Positions 16,661 to 24,211 of a DNA stretch of 64,000 nt are shown in pieces (the stretch's first letter is position 1; each line of letters begins with the position of its first letter). The notes under the pieces are model-generated. The model had not been told where the DNA came from. It saw only the letters and a list, made by a program, of their open reading frames with translations, and ran no database searches. The stretch covers positions 372,001 to 436,000 of the forward strand of contig NZ_JBHTBN010000001.1 of NCBI RefSeq assembly GCF_042664795.1. The letters run 5' to 3'. Made by a program: the position numbers and the translations under genes. This DNA comes from Jejudonia soesokkakensis. Lineage in GTDB: Bacteria > Bacteroidota > Bacteroidia > Flavobacteriales > Flavobacteriaceae.

Positions 16661-17524
16661 ATGCAGTTACAGGAAATAGATCGGGTAAAAACGATCTCTA
16701 AAAAAGATTTTATAAAAAACTACTTTAAACCTCAAAAGCCGGTGGTAATTGAGCGTTTTATTGAAGATTGGCCTGCGTATACAAAATGGAATCTGGATTA
16801 TATGGCAGCAGTTGCTGGTGATAAGGAAGTTCCTTTGTACGATGATCGGCCAGTGACGCATGAAGATGGTTTTAATGAACCACACGCCAAAATGAAGATG
16901 AAGGAATATGTCGACTTATTAAAACGAGAGCCTACAAAATTCAGAATTTTTCTATGGAATATTTTAAAAGAAGTTCCTATTCTTCAAAAGGATTATAGTT
17001 ATCCTGATTTTGGAATAAAATTAATGAAGGGACTGCCCATGTTATTCTTTGGAGGAACGAATAGCCATACGTTTATGCATTATGACATAGACCTGGCAAA
17101 TATCTTTCATTTTCATTTCCACGGAAAGAAAGAATGTATTCTTTTTGACCAGAAGCAAAATGATTATCTCTATAAAATCCCGCATTCTCTGATCAATCGG
17201 GAAGACATTGACATGTCGAATCCAGACTATGAGAAATGGCCTGCTTTAAAAAAAGCGAAAGGGTATAAGACCCATTTGGAACATGGGGAAGTACTGTATA
17301 TGCCCGAAGGTTACTGGCATTATATGAAATATATCACACCAGGATTTTCAATGAGTTTACGTGCCATTGCCCGAAATCCTAAAAATTTGGCAAAGGCGAT
17401 TTACAATATTTTTTGGATGCGTCATTACGATAATTTTATGCGAAGACGAAAAGGGCAAGCCTGGATCGATGCTAAAAACCGAAAGGCCATCGACAGAACA
17501 CATAAAAAACTGGGAATAGAGTAG
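16661..17524 (+). CDS. Cupin-8/JmjC-like oxygenase-type protein
   Basis: A 287-residue cupin-like protein of the JmjC/FIH type, a family of Fe(II)/2-oxoglutarate hydroxylases. Candidate metal ligands are His140 and Asp142 (MHYDID) and His220 (GYWHYM). KPVVIERFIEDWPA at the N-terminus is also typical. The substrate may be a protein side chain, but nothing here identifies it. It starts 41 bases after bioB in the same direction; co-transcription is possible, but there is no functional link to biotin. Confidence 0.82.
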   Translation: MQLQEIDRVKTISKKDFIKNYFKPQKPVVIERFIEDWPAYTKWNLDYMAAVAGDKEVPLYDDRPVTHEDGFNEPHAKMKMKEYVDLLKREPTKFRIFLWNILKEVPILQKDYSYPDFGIKLMKGLPMLFFGGTNSHTFMHYDIDLANIFHFHFHGKKECILFDQKQNDYLYKIPHSLINREDIDMSNPDYEKWPALKKAKGYKTHLEHGEVLYMPEGYWHYMKYITPGFSMSLRAIARNPKNLAKAIYNIFWMRHYDNFMRRRKGQAWIDAKNRKAIDRTHKKLGIE

Positions 17525-17527
17525 CTT

Positions 17528-17572
17528 ACTCGCGTTATTTCGACAGAGCGAAGTGACGAGAAATCTCACAAA
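17528..17572. repeat. Intergenic palindromic repeat after the cupin gene
   Basis: ATTTCGACAGAGCGAAGTGACGAGAAAT, a degenerate inverted repeat (ATTTC..CGA with GACGAGAAAT) of a type common between flavobacterial genes. It lies between two convergent genes. Confidence 0.6.
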
Positions 17573-17599
17573 TAAGACATTATTGTTTGGTGCTTATTT

Positions 17600-18079
17600 C
17601 TAATTGATAAGTTCCCGAACTTTTTCCCAAACCAAATGACTTTCCCAGCCACGATACAATAAGTAATCTGCTAATTTTTTTCTTTTTTTCTGAAGGTTGG
17701 TTTCTCCCTCTAGTTGTTTTATTCTTTTTTCTGAAAGGGCATCGAAGGTTTCAAAATAATCCTTATCTGAAATTTCTTTTAAAGCGAGGGTTATGTTGAA
17801 TTGTGAAATCTCCCGAAACTTTAGCTCCCGAACGATGCGTTGTTTGCCCCATTTTTTGGTTCGAAATTTCCCTCTGGCGAAGGCTTGTGCAAAACGGGTT
17901 TCATTTAAAAAGTTGTGTTGAAGCAAGTGATGAATGATTTGGTCAATGGCTTGGGGAATCATCCCCATATTCTTTAGCTTTTGATGTACTTCTTTATGAC
18001 AGCGCTCCTGGTATGCACAGTACGCTTCCAGTTTTTGGGTAGCTTCATCTACGGTGTATGTTTTGTTAGTATTTCGCAT
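17600..18079 (-). CDS. recX: Regulatory protein RecX
   Basis: RecX binds RecA and limits its filament formation. I start it at the ATG at 18079 (MRNTNKTYTVDEA). An upstream in-frame start at 18112 would run into the inverted repeat at 18108-18136 and adds nothing conserved. The 159 residues are helical, with the three-helix RecX repeats (CAYQERCHKEVHQKLKNMG, LLQHNFLNETRFAQAFARGKFRTKKWGKQRI and LADYLLYRGWE). A downstream RecA is not in the window. Confidence 0.88.
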   Translation of the reverse strand: MRNTNKTYTVDEATQKLEAYCAYQERCHKEVHQKLKNMGMIPQAIDQIIHHLLQHNFLNETRFAQAFARGKFRTKKWGKQRIVRELKFREISQFNITLALKEISDKDYFETFDALSEKRIKQLEGETNLQKKRKKLADYLLYRGWESHLVWEKVRELIN

Positions 18080-18107
18080 TTTGTTAAATGTAATACTATT
18101 TATTAAA

Positions 18108-18136
18108 AACACCCCTAAAGTCTCCTCTAGGGGACA
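18108..18136 (+). repeat. 29-bp inverted repeat, left arm
   Basis: The exact reverse complement of 18224-18252. The arm itself contains an imperfect stem, CCCCTAAAG/CTCTAGGGG. Confidence 0.95.
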
Positions 18137-18223
18137 TTTTTTTAAGATGTTAATTTCTTAATTAGACAGTCATGTTAAAGTGCATTAATATATTCAAAAT
18201 AAAAAAAATTGAATTTTTAGGAT

Positions 18224-18252
18224 TGTCCCCTAGAGGAGACTTTAGGGGTGTT
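18224..18252 (-). repeat. 29-bp inverted repeat, right arm
   Basis: The exact reverse complement of 18108-18136; the 87 bases between the two arms are AT-rich. Confidence 0.95.
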
Positions 18253-18283
18253 CGCGTTAGGGATTGAGGCTCTGTTGGAGCTC

Positions 18284-18325
18284 TTTTGTTTTGTCATGCT
18301 GAGCCTGTCGAAGCACAAAACAAAA
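18284..18325. repeat. Palindromic repeat with perfect 11-bp outer arms
   Basis: The arms TTTTGTTTTGT (18284-18294) and ACAAAACAAAA (18315-18325) enclose the core CATGCTGAGCCTGTCGAAGC, a member of the same family as the bioF insert. Confidence 0.9.
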
Positions 18326-18393
18326 AGCGACTGCCGAAAGCCCGACCTGTAGCGATAGAAATGAGCGTAAGGTAACGCCCAAAAAAAAAGCAT

Positions 18394-18427
18394 AAAAAAA
18401 ACCCTTCCGAAATACATCGAAAGGGTT
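18394..18427 (-). terminator. Rho-independent terminator of the RNase G gene
   Basis: On the minus strand the stem AACCCTTTCGA/TCGGAAGGGTT is followed by at least seven T, shortly after the stop codon. Confidence 0.85.
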
Positions 18428-18432
18428 GGTTG

Positions 18433-19974
18433 CTATTTTATCTCTTCTCCGTTTTTATCGTTGAAGTGATACTCTAGATACGTGTAAGCATCTCTTGGTT
18501 GAATTTTCACCCATTTTTTGTGCTCCATAAACCATTTGGTTCGCACAGATGGAAAGCCTTTTGTTAAGAAGGCCGCTATAAAAGGATGCGTATGTAATGT
18601 GATCTTTTTATAGTCTTTTTTAAATAATCTTTTTAAATCTTCGGTGATTCGTTGCACTACAATAATAGGTGCTTCAATTTCGCCGTCGTCACCCGTTGGG
18701 GCTTCTTCTCTTGTTTTAATATTCATCTCTGGTCTTACCCGTTGACGAGTGATTTGGATCAATCCGAATTTTGTAGGAGGCAAAATTTTATGTTTTGCTC
18801 TGTCATCCTTCATTTCGTCTCGCATATGATTATAGAGTTTTTTTCGATTTGCCGCACTGGACATATCTATAAAATCAATCACTATAATCCCACCCATATC
18901 ACGTAACCTTAGTTGCCTTGCTACTTCTGTAGCTGCAATCATGTTTACTTCAAGGGCAGTGTCTTCTTGGTTTTTAGATTTGTTACTTCGGTTTCCACTA
19001 TTCACGTCAATGACATGCATGGCCTCGGTATGTTCTACCACCAAATAAACACCTTTGCTTCCTGAAACTGATTTTCCAAAAGAAGTTTTAATTTGACGCT
19101 CAATACCAAATTTTTCAAAAATGGGTACTTTGCTGTCGTAATATTTAACGATATTTTCTTTACCAGGTGCAATTTCCTGCACATAATCTTTTATTTGTAA
19201 GTATAAGGTCTCGTCATCAATACAGATATTGGTAAACGATTCGTTAAATACATCACGTATAAGTGATGTTCCCCTTTCTAACTCACTCAGCACCTTGCTT
19301 GGGTGGTGCGCTCCTTGTAGCTTTTTACACATCGCTGTCCAGCGATCCATGAGATTTTGTAAATCTCTATCCAGTTCTGCTACTTTTTTGCCCTCTGCTA
19401 CTGTACGTATAATAACACCAAAACCTTTGGGTCTTATACTTGTTATCAAGCGCTTTAACCTTTCTTTTTCTTCCTTGGATTCTATTTTTTGTGAAATAGA
19501 AATACGGTCTGAAAAAGGAACCAAAACAATATAACGTCCGGCTATAGATAGCTCAGAACTTATACGAGGTCCTTTAGTGGAAATAGGCTCTTTTACAATT
19601 TGTACCAGAGTAGATTGATTTGACTTTAGGGCAGTATTAATGCCTCCGTTTTTATCAATCTCTTTTTCAAATGGGAATTCTTTTAAAGAATAATCTTTAA
19701 GTTTGCCTGTGCTTACACGTTTTACGAACTTCAATAAAGAAAGAACTTTTGGTCCTAGATCGTGATAGTGTAAAAAACCATCTTTCTCATATCCTACATT
19801 AACAAATGCAGCATTAAGACCAGGCACAGTTTTTCTGATTTTGGCGATATAAATATCACCAACAGAAAATTTGTTAGCCTCTTCTTCCTTGTGAAGCTCT
19901 AATAGTTTTCCATCTTTTAAAAGGGCAAAATCAACTTCTTGTGAACTGGATCGAATAAATAGTTCGTAGCTCAC
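18433..19974 (-). CDS. rng: Ribonuclease E/G family endoribonuclease
   Basis: An endoribonuclease for rRNA maturation and mRNA decay. I choose the GTG at 19974 (MSYELFIRSSSQEVDFALLKDG), giving about 513 residues. The frame stays open to 20043, but the extra residues are not typical. An S1-like domain occupies about 15-110 (GDIYIAKIRKTVPGLNAAFVNVG). The DNase-I-like catalytic part contains MHVIDVNSG and IIVIDFIDM, whose aspartates bind the catalytic magnesium. LIQITRQRVRP follows. The next gene upstream encodes a tiny ribosome-associated protein. Confidence 0.92.
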   Translation of the reverse strand: MSYELFIRSSSQEVDFALLKDGKLLELHKEEEANKFSVGDIYIAKIRKTVPGLNAAFVNVGYEKDGFLHYHDLGPKVLSLLKFVKRVSTGKLKDYSLKEFPFEKEIDKNGGINTALKSNQSTLVQIVKEPISTKGPRISSELSIAGRYIVLVPFSDRISISQKIESKEEKERLKRLITSIRPKGFGVIIRTVAEGKKVAELDRDLQNLMDRWTAMCKKLQGAHHPSKVLSELERGTSLIRDVFNESFTNICIDDETLYLQIKDYVQEIAPGKENIVKYYDSKVPIFEKFGIERQIKTSFGKSVSGSKGVYLVVEHTEAMHVIDVNSGNRSNKSKNQEDTALEVNMIAATEVARQLRLRDMGGIIVIDFIDMSSAANRKKLYNHMRDEMKDDRAKHKILPPTKFGLIQITRQRVRPEMNIKTREEAPTGDDGEIEAPIIVVQRITEDLKRLFKKDYKKITLHTHPFIAAFLTKGFPSVRTKWFMEHKKWVKIQPRDAYTYLEYHFNDKNGEEIK

Positions 19975-20161
19975 TTGCTTTTTGATTTTTATCCCAACCT
20001 TTTTAATTAAAGGGTCGGAATGGATTAAACAATATTTTATCACAGGTTTTTGTTATTCTGAAAGGCATACCTTTCAGAAAAACCCGTCGAAACTACAATA
20101 CAGTTATAAGGTGGTAACTTTTTTGCAATTCCATTTTCAAAGAACTTTTGTAATAATAAAT

Positions 20162-20187
20162 AAAAAAAAGTAGTGAAATCACTACTT
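20162..20187 (-). terminator. Terminator overlapping the stop codon of the COX24-like gene
   Basis: An 8-base perfect stem AAGTAGTG/CACTACTT with loop ATTT, followed by T on the minus strand. The TAG stop codon at 20182-20184 is part of the stem. Confidence 0.8.
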
Positions 20188-20271
20188 CTTTTTGTGGCGA
20201 TTAGCGCGTCTTCTTTTCTTACGCTTGTGCGTCGCTACCTTATGTCTTTTTCTTTTTTTACCACTTGGCAT
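20182..20271 (-). CDS. 29-residue COX24/AURKAIP1 (mS38)-like basic protein
   Basis: A very short gene on the minus strand: MPSGKKRKRHKVATHKRKKR followed by RRANRHKKK and a stop. Two thirds of the residues are Lys, Arg or His. It fits the COX24/AURKAIP1 C-terminal domain family, known as the mitochondrial small-subunit protein mS38, with short bacterial relatives thought to bind the ribosome. The terminator is built into its stop codon. It lies between the HU gene and the RNase G gene, all on the minus strand. A ribosomal role is inferred from the family and composition. Confidence 0.8.
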   Translation of the reverse strand: MPSGKKRKRHKVATHKRKKRRRANRHKKK

Positions 20272-20290
20272 ATTTAGATTTTTTTAAAAT

Positions 20291-20320
20291 ATCCCGACAC
20301 CTCAATGAAGGTCGGGATTG
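20291..20320. terminator. Hairpin after the HU gene, possible terminator
   Basis: Arms ATCCCGACACC and GGTCGGGAT with a two-base bulge. The T-run on the minus strand is interrupted (ATATTTTAAAA), so termination is uncertain. Confidence 0.45.
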
Positions 20321-20327
20321 TTAGTAT

Positions 20328-20618
20328 TTACTTAACTTCTACGTTTGTTTTTACACCTTCTACAAATACTTTTGCAGGCTTAAATGCAGGGATGTTATGT
20401 GCGGGGATCTTAATCGTTGTGTTTTTAGAAATATTTCTTCCAGTTTTTTCAGCTCTTTTCTTAATAATGAAACTTCCAAAACCTCTAAGATATACATTAT
20501 CTCCACCTTCAAGAGAGTTTTTTACTTCACTCATAAAAGTTTCGATGACAGCTTGTACATCTCCTTTTTCCATTCCTTCTTTTTCTGAAATCTTTGCTAC
20601 GATATCTGCTTTCGTCAT
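20328..20618 (-). CDS. HU-family DNA-binding protein
   Basis: A 96-residue histone-like protein that binds and bends DNA as a dimer. It begins MTKADIVAKISEKEG. The GFGSF motif and the following basic beta-arm (KKRAEKTGRNISKNTTIKIP) end in IPAFKPAK, all typical of HU/IHF. The ATG at 20618 lies about 48 bases downstream of a good -7 box. HU versus IHF subunit cannot be told here, but a single 96-residue form is usual in Bacteroidota. Confidence 0.96.
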   Translation of the reverse strand: MTKADIVAKISEKEGMEKGDVQAVIETFMSEVKNSLEGGDNVYLRGFGSFIIKKRAEKTGRNISKNTTIKIPAHNIPAFKPAKVFVEGVKTNVEVK

Positions 20619-20665
20619 TTTTTTAATTTTAAATTTACTAATTAGCGTTTATTTTTTTAAGAGGG

Positions 20666-20673
20666 CAAATATA
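20666..20673 (-). promoter_or_regulatory. Promoter -7 box of the HU gene
   Basis: TATATTTG on the minus strand, an exact TAnnTTTG match, giving a leader of about 45 bases. Confidence 0.65.
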
Positions 20674-20732
20674 AGGATTTTAATATCAAATAATCAAATG
20701 GTTAACATATTATAAAATAAATAGAGAAGTGC

Positions 20733-20740
20733 TACATTTG
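20733..20740 (+). promoter_or_regulatory. Promoter -7 box of mutY
   Basis: TACATTTG ends 4 bases before the mutY ATG at 20745, which implies a leaderless transcript. Confidence 0.65.
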
Positions 20741-20744
20741 TCTT

Positions 20745-21806
20745 ATGCCAAAATTTGCCCCTTTTTTTGCTAATAAACTCACTTCTTGGTATTTAATTCA
20801 TAAAAGAGATTTGCCTTGGCGGGGGAGTGACAATCCCTATTACATCTGGTTATCTGAAATTATTTTACAACAAACCCGTGTTGCTCAGGGATTGCCCTAT
20901 TATTTAAAGTTCGTAGAGGCATTCCCTACGGTTGAAGCACTTGCAAATGCATCTGAAACAGATGTTTTAAAACTCTGGCAAGGACTTGGATATTACTCAA
21001 GAGCCCGAAACCTTCATTTTACGGCCAACTATATTGTAAATACATGTAACGGGGTGTTTCCTAAAGATTATCAAGGACTTGTAACCTTAAAAGGTGTTGG
21101 GGACTATACGGCAAGTGCCATTGCTTCTATTTGTTATAACGAACCTACAGCTGTAGTCGATGGTAATGTCTATAGGGTTTTGTCCCGCGTGTTTGGAGTG
21201 CATACCCCTATCAATTCAACTCAGGGAAAAAAAGAATTTAAGTCTCTTGCGCAGCAATTATTGGACGAGTCACAACCAGGAACCTATAATCAGGCGCTTA
21301 TGGAGTTTGGGGCACGTTATTGTGTGCCTCAAAACCCTGAATGTTCGAATTGTATTTTTAACGATCGCTGTGAAGCCTATAAAACCAATGCAGTAGGACA
21401 ATTGCCTGTGAAGCTCAAAAAACGGAACGTAAAAAAGCGGTACTTTAATTATATCGTTATCCTTTCTGAAAATGATAAAACACTCCTACAAAAACGTACG
21501 GGTAAAGGAATTTGGCAGGGATTGTATGAGTTTCCGTTACTTGAAAGTACTTCAGAAATAAATGAATTTCAGTTAAAGGAGATGAACGCTTTTCAGGAAT
21601 TAGCAAAAAAACACCAACTTTCAGAAATCACTTTGTACAATGAGACTTCAGTAATTCATAAATTGTCACACCAGCATTTGTATACCCGCTTCTGGATTGG
21701 CTCAGCTTCAGAAAAAATTACAAACAGTATTTCTATTAAGAACGTAAAAGAATATGCTGTTCCAGTGTTACTTCAGAATTTTATAACTGAATTTTTCAGC
21801 AGTTAA
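20745..21806 (+). CDS. mutY: A/G-specific adenine DNA glycosylase
   Basis: MutY removes adenine mispaired with 8-oxoguanine. The 353-residue protein has the N-terminal HhH-GPD glycosylase domain, with LPWRGSDNPYYIWLSEIILQQTRV, the hairpin LKGVGDYTASAIAS and the catalytic aspartate in VVDGNVYRVLSR. The 4Fe-4S site is C-x6-C-x2-C-x5-C (CVPQNPECSNCIFNDRC). A C-terminal NUDIX-like domain, which recognises the 8-oxoG strand, fills about 230-350. It is divergent from the HU gene and probably in one operon with ssb and gldE downstream. Confidence 0.97.
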   Translation: MPKFAPFFANKLTSWYLIHKRDLPWRGSDNPYYIWLSEIILQQTRVAQGLPYYLKFVEAFPTVEALANASETDVLKLWQGLGYYSRARNLHFTANYIVNTCNGVFPKDYQGLVTLKGVGDYTASAIASICYNEPTAVVDGNVYRVLSRVFGVHTPINSTQGKKEFKSLAQQLLDESQPGTYNQALMEFGARYCVPQNPECSNCIFNDRCEAYKTNAVGQLPVKLKKRNVKKRYFNYIVILSENDKTLLQKRTGKGIWQGLYEFPLLESTSEINEFQLKEMNAFQELAKKHQLSEITLYNETSVIHKLSHQHLYTRFWIGSASEKITNSISIKNVKEYAVPVLLQNFITEFFSS

Positions 21807-21843
21807 AAACCCAAAATTTTACTTATATTTAAAACTCAAAACC

Positions 21844-21851
21844 TACCTTTG
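21844..21851 (+). promoter_or_regulatory. Promoter -7 box of ssb
   Basis: TACCTTTG matches TAnnTTTG, 22 bases before the ssb ATG. Confidence 0.65.
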
Positions 21852-21873
21852 TAACAATAAATTTTAAAGAAAA

Positions 21874-22320
21874 ATGAGCGGGACATTAAATAAGGTAATG
21901 CTAATTGGGCATACGGGAGACGACGTTAAAATGCACTATTTTGAAGGGGGTGGGAGTATAGGGAGATTTCCTTTAGCAACCAATGAGTCCTATACAAACA
22001 GGACGACGGGTGAGCGTGTTGTAAATACAGAATGGCACACGATAGTTGTGCGAAATAAAGGAGCCGAAATCTGTGAAAAATACCTAAAAAAAGGAGATAA
22101 AGTATATATTGAAGGACGTATTAAAAACCGAAAATGGCAGGATGACCAGGGGAATGATCGCTACAGCACAGAAATACAGTGTACAGACTTTACATTTTTA
22201 ACACCAAAAAATGAAGGAGGAGATATGCAGTCTTCTTCAGAAACGCAATCCCTTCAAAAACCTGCTCAGCAACAGCATGTGCAACAGCCAACTGAAGAGA
22301 ATGATGATTTACCATTCTAG
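21874..22320 (+). CDS. ssb: Single-stranded DNA-binding protein
   Basis: A 148-residue SSB with an OB fold at about 1-110 (MSGTLNKVMLIGHTGDDVK, then NTEWHTIVVRNKGAEICEKYLKKGDKVYIEGR). A disordered Gln-rich linker leads to the acidic tip NDDLPF, which recruits repair and replication proteins. It coats ssDNA during replication, recombination and repair. It lies between mutY and gldE, an order I know from other flavobacteria. Confidence 0.97.
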   Translation: MSGTLNKVMLIGHTGDDVKMHYFEGGGSIGRFPLATNESYTNRTTGERVVNTEWHTIVVRNKGAEICEKYLKKGDKVYIEGRIKNRKWQDDQGNDRYSTEIQCTDFTFLTPKNEGGDMQSSSETQSLQKPAQQQHVQQPTEENDDLPF

Positions 22321-22340
22321 TAGTAATTAATAGCAACCCA

Positions 22341-23648
22341 TTGGATATAGAACCTCCTAGTTCCCTTTTTATTTCGCTTATCACTACTGCAGACATCACC
22401 AGTATAGTGATTACAGTTATTTTACTGGGCTGTTCTGCTTTAATTTCTGGAGCAGAAAACGCGTTCTTTTCTTTGTCTGCAACAGATATTGAAGATCCTG
22501 AAAACGAAGCAAATCGTAAGCTGGACGTAGTAAAAAAACTACTTAAGAAACCTAAAAAGCTGCTTGCAACCATTTTGGTTGCGAATAATCTTATCAACAT
22601 TGCCATTGTGTTGCTTTTTGCATCTCTCAGCAATTTATTTTTTGATGGTATAACCAATTCACAAATACGCTTCGTCATAGAAGTAGTGGTGGTAACCTTT
22701 TTTATCTTGCTTTTTGGTGAAATTTTACCAAAAATTTATGCTAGTAGAAACAACATGTCATTTGCGTTTTTTATGGCTTACCCACTTAATGTGCTCAATA
22801 CATTGTTTAGTCCGTTAAGCAATCCTATGCGTTCTATAACACTGTACATGGAGCGAAAATTCGGGAAGCAAAAATCAAATTTAAGTGTAGATCAACTATC
22901 ACAAGCGCTGGAGCTTACAGACGAACAGGAAACTACCTTAGAAGAACAAAAAATTTTACAGGGAATAGTAACATTTGGTAATACAGATACCAAACAGGTA
23001 ATGAAGCCTCGAATGGATATTTTTGCTTTAAATGAAGATGCTGCTTATCGGGATATCATTCCTGAAATAGTAAAAAATGGCTATTCAAGAATACCTGTAT
23101 TTAAAGATAATATGGATAACATCACAGGGATTCTATATGTGAAAGATTTGATGCCTTACATAGACAGGAAAAACCTGGAGTGGCAGAGCTTAAAACGAGA
23201 GCCTTATTTTGTTCCCGAAAATAAGAAACTGGATGATCTTCTCAACGAATTTAAAGATATGAAGATGCACCTTGCGATTGTGGTTGATGAATATGGCGGG
23301 ACGAGTGGACTAATTTCCTTGGAAGATATTATCGAAGAAATTGTTGGTGAAATCAGTGACGAATTTGATGATGAAGATTTAATTTTTTCTAAATTAGATG
23401 ATCATAATTATGTGTTTGAAGGGAAAACAGCTTTAAAAGATTTTTATAAAGTGATTAAACTTGAAAACACTCAAGTTTTTGAAGATGCTAAAGGTGAAGC
23501 CGAAACTTTGGCAGGGTTTCTTTTAGAGATTTCAAAAGGATTTCCAAAAAAGGACGAAATACTAAAGTTTGAACACTATACGTTTACCATAGAGGCGTTT
23601 GAGAACAAACGAATTAAACAAATTAAACTTTCTATCGTTCCTTCTTAA
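22341..23648 (+). CDS. gldE: Gliding motility-associated CBS/CNNM membrane protein GldE
   Basis: A 435-residue protein starting at TTG. A CNNM/DUF21 membrane region of about four segments fills 10-175 (ILLGCSALISGAENAFFSLS), followed by two CBS domains (about 200-330, with MKPRMDIFAL and HLAIVVDEYGGTSGLISLEDIIEEIVGEI) and a C-terminal CorC/HlyC transporter-associated domain. The family resembles magnesium/cobalt efflux proteins. GldE is placed by its position directly before gldD, with 1 base between stop and start. It is known to support GldD and type IX-dependent gliding in Flavobacterium. Confidence 0.9.
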   Translation: MDIEPPSSLFISLITTADITSIVITVILLGCSALISGAENAFFSLSATDIEDPENEANRKLDVVKKLLKKPKKLLATILVANNLINIAIVLLFASLSNLFFDGITNSQIRFVIEVVVVTFFILLFGEILPKIYASRNNMSFAFFMAYPLNVLNTLFSPLSNPMRSITLYMERKFGKQKSNLSVDQLSQALELTDEQETTLEEQKILQGIVTFGNTDTKQVMKPRMDIFALNEDAAYRDIIPEIVKNGYSRIPVFKDNMDNITGILYVKDLMPYIDRKNLEWQSLKREPYFVPENKKLDDLLNEFKDMKMHLAIVVDEYGGTSGLISLEDIIEEIVGEISDEFDDEDLIFSKLDDHNYVFEGKTALKDFYKVIKLENTQVFEDAKGEAETLAGFLLEISKGFPKKDEILKFEHYTFTIEAFENKRIKQIKLSIVPS

Positions 23649-23649
23649 T

Positions 23650-24210
23650 ATGCGATATTTATTTTTTCTTATAGTTAGTGTGCTGTTAGTTTCTTGTAGA
23701 AATGATGTAACTGTAAAGCCTAGTGCAAAACTACGACTTGACTATCCGCAACCTACCTATAGTAGACTCCAAACCAATTGCCCGTATTCATTTTTAAAAA
23801 ATGACAATACAGAGAAAAAAACAGATTCAAACTGTAATATGCGTATTGATTACCCAATGATGGATGCCACTATATTTTTGACCTACCAGCAAGTAACCGA
23901 CAGCGCAAATCTCAACGATCTATTATATGATGCTCAAAAACTTGCGTACGGTCATAATATCAAAGCCCAAAGCATCCCGGAGCAGCCTTTTGTAAACCCA
24001 GATAACGATGCCTACGGAATGTTTTACTTTATAAACGGAGATGCGGCATCACAATCACAATTTTATCTTACAGACAGCCTTACCCACTTTGTAACAGGCT
24101 CACTTTATTTTGATGCAAAGCCTAATTTTGATTCTATTTTTCCTGCGGTACAATACATTCGTAATGACATGCGAACGTTGATGGAAACGATGGAGTGGAA
24201 GAAACCCTAA
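23650..24210 (+). CDS. gldD: Gliding motility lipoprotein GldD
   Basis: I choose the ATG at 23650, giving the lipoprotein signal MRYLFFLIVSVLLVSC with Cys16 as the lipidated residue. An upstream in-frame start inside gldE would bury the signal. The 186-residue protein has RLDYPQPTYSRLQTNCPYSF and CNMRIDYPMMDATIFLTY, typical of GldD, and is required in the family for gliding and type IX secretion. It sits one base after gldE. Confidence 0.92.
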   Translation: MRYLFFLIVSVLLVSCRNDVTVKPSAKLRLDYPQPTYSRLQTNCPYSFLKNDNTEKKTDSNCNMRIDYPMMDATIFLTYQQVTDSANLNDLLYDAQKLAYGHNIKAQSIPEQPFVNPDNDAYGMFYFINGDAASQSQFYLTDSLTHFVTGSLYFDAKPNFDSIFPAVQYIRNDMRTLMETMEWKKP

Positions 24211-24211
24211 T

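Larger units (their letters stand above)
18080..18432. other. Gene-free region between recX and the RNase G gene
   Basis: This is the only stretch above 300 bases without a gene. It holds the two arms of a perfect 29-bp inverted repeat (18108-18136 and 18224-18252), a palindromic repeat with perfect 11-bp flanking arms (18284-18325), a degenerate GC-richer element (about 18327-18380) and the terminator of the RNase G gene (18394-18427). No supported reading frame lies here. Confidence 0.8.

Noticed and set aside
20305..20715. A 136-codon plus-strand frame over the HU gene
   Set aside because: HU on the minus strand is unmistakable; the plus-strand frame has no motif and ends in AT-rich sequence.
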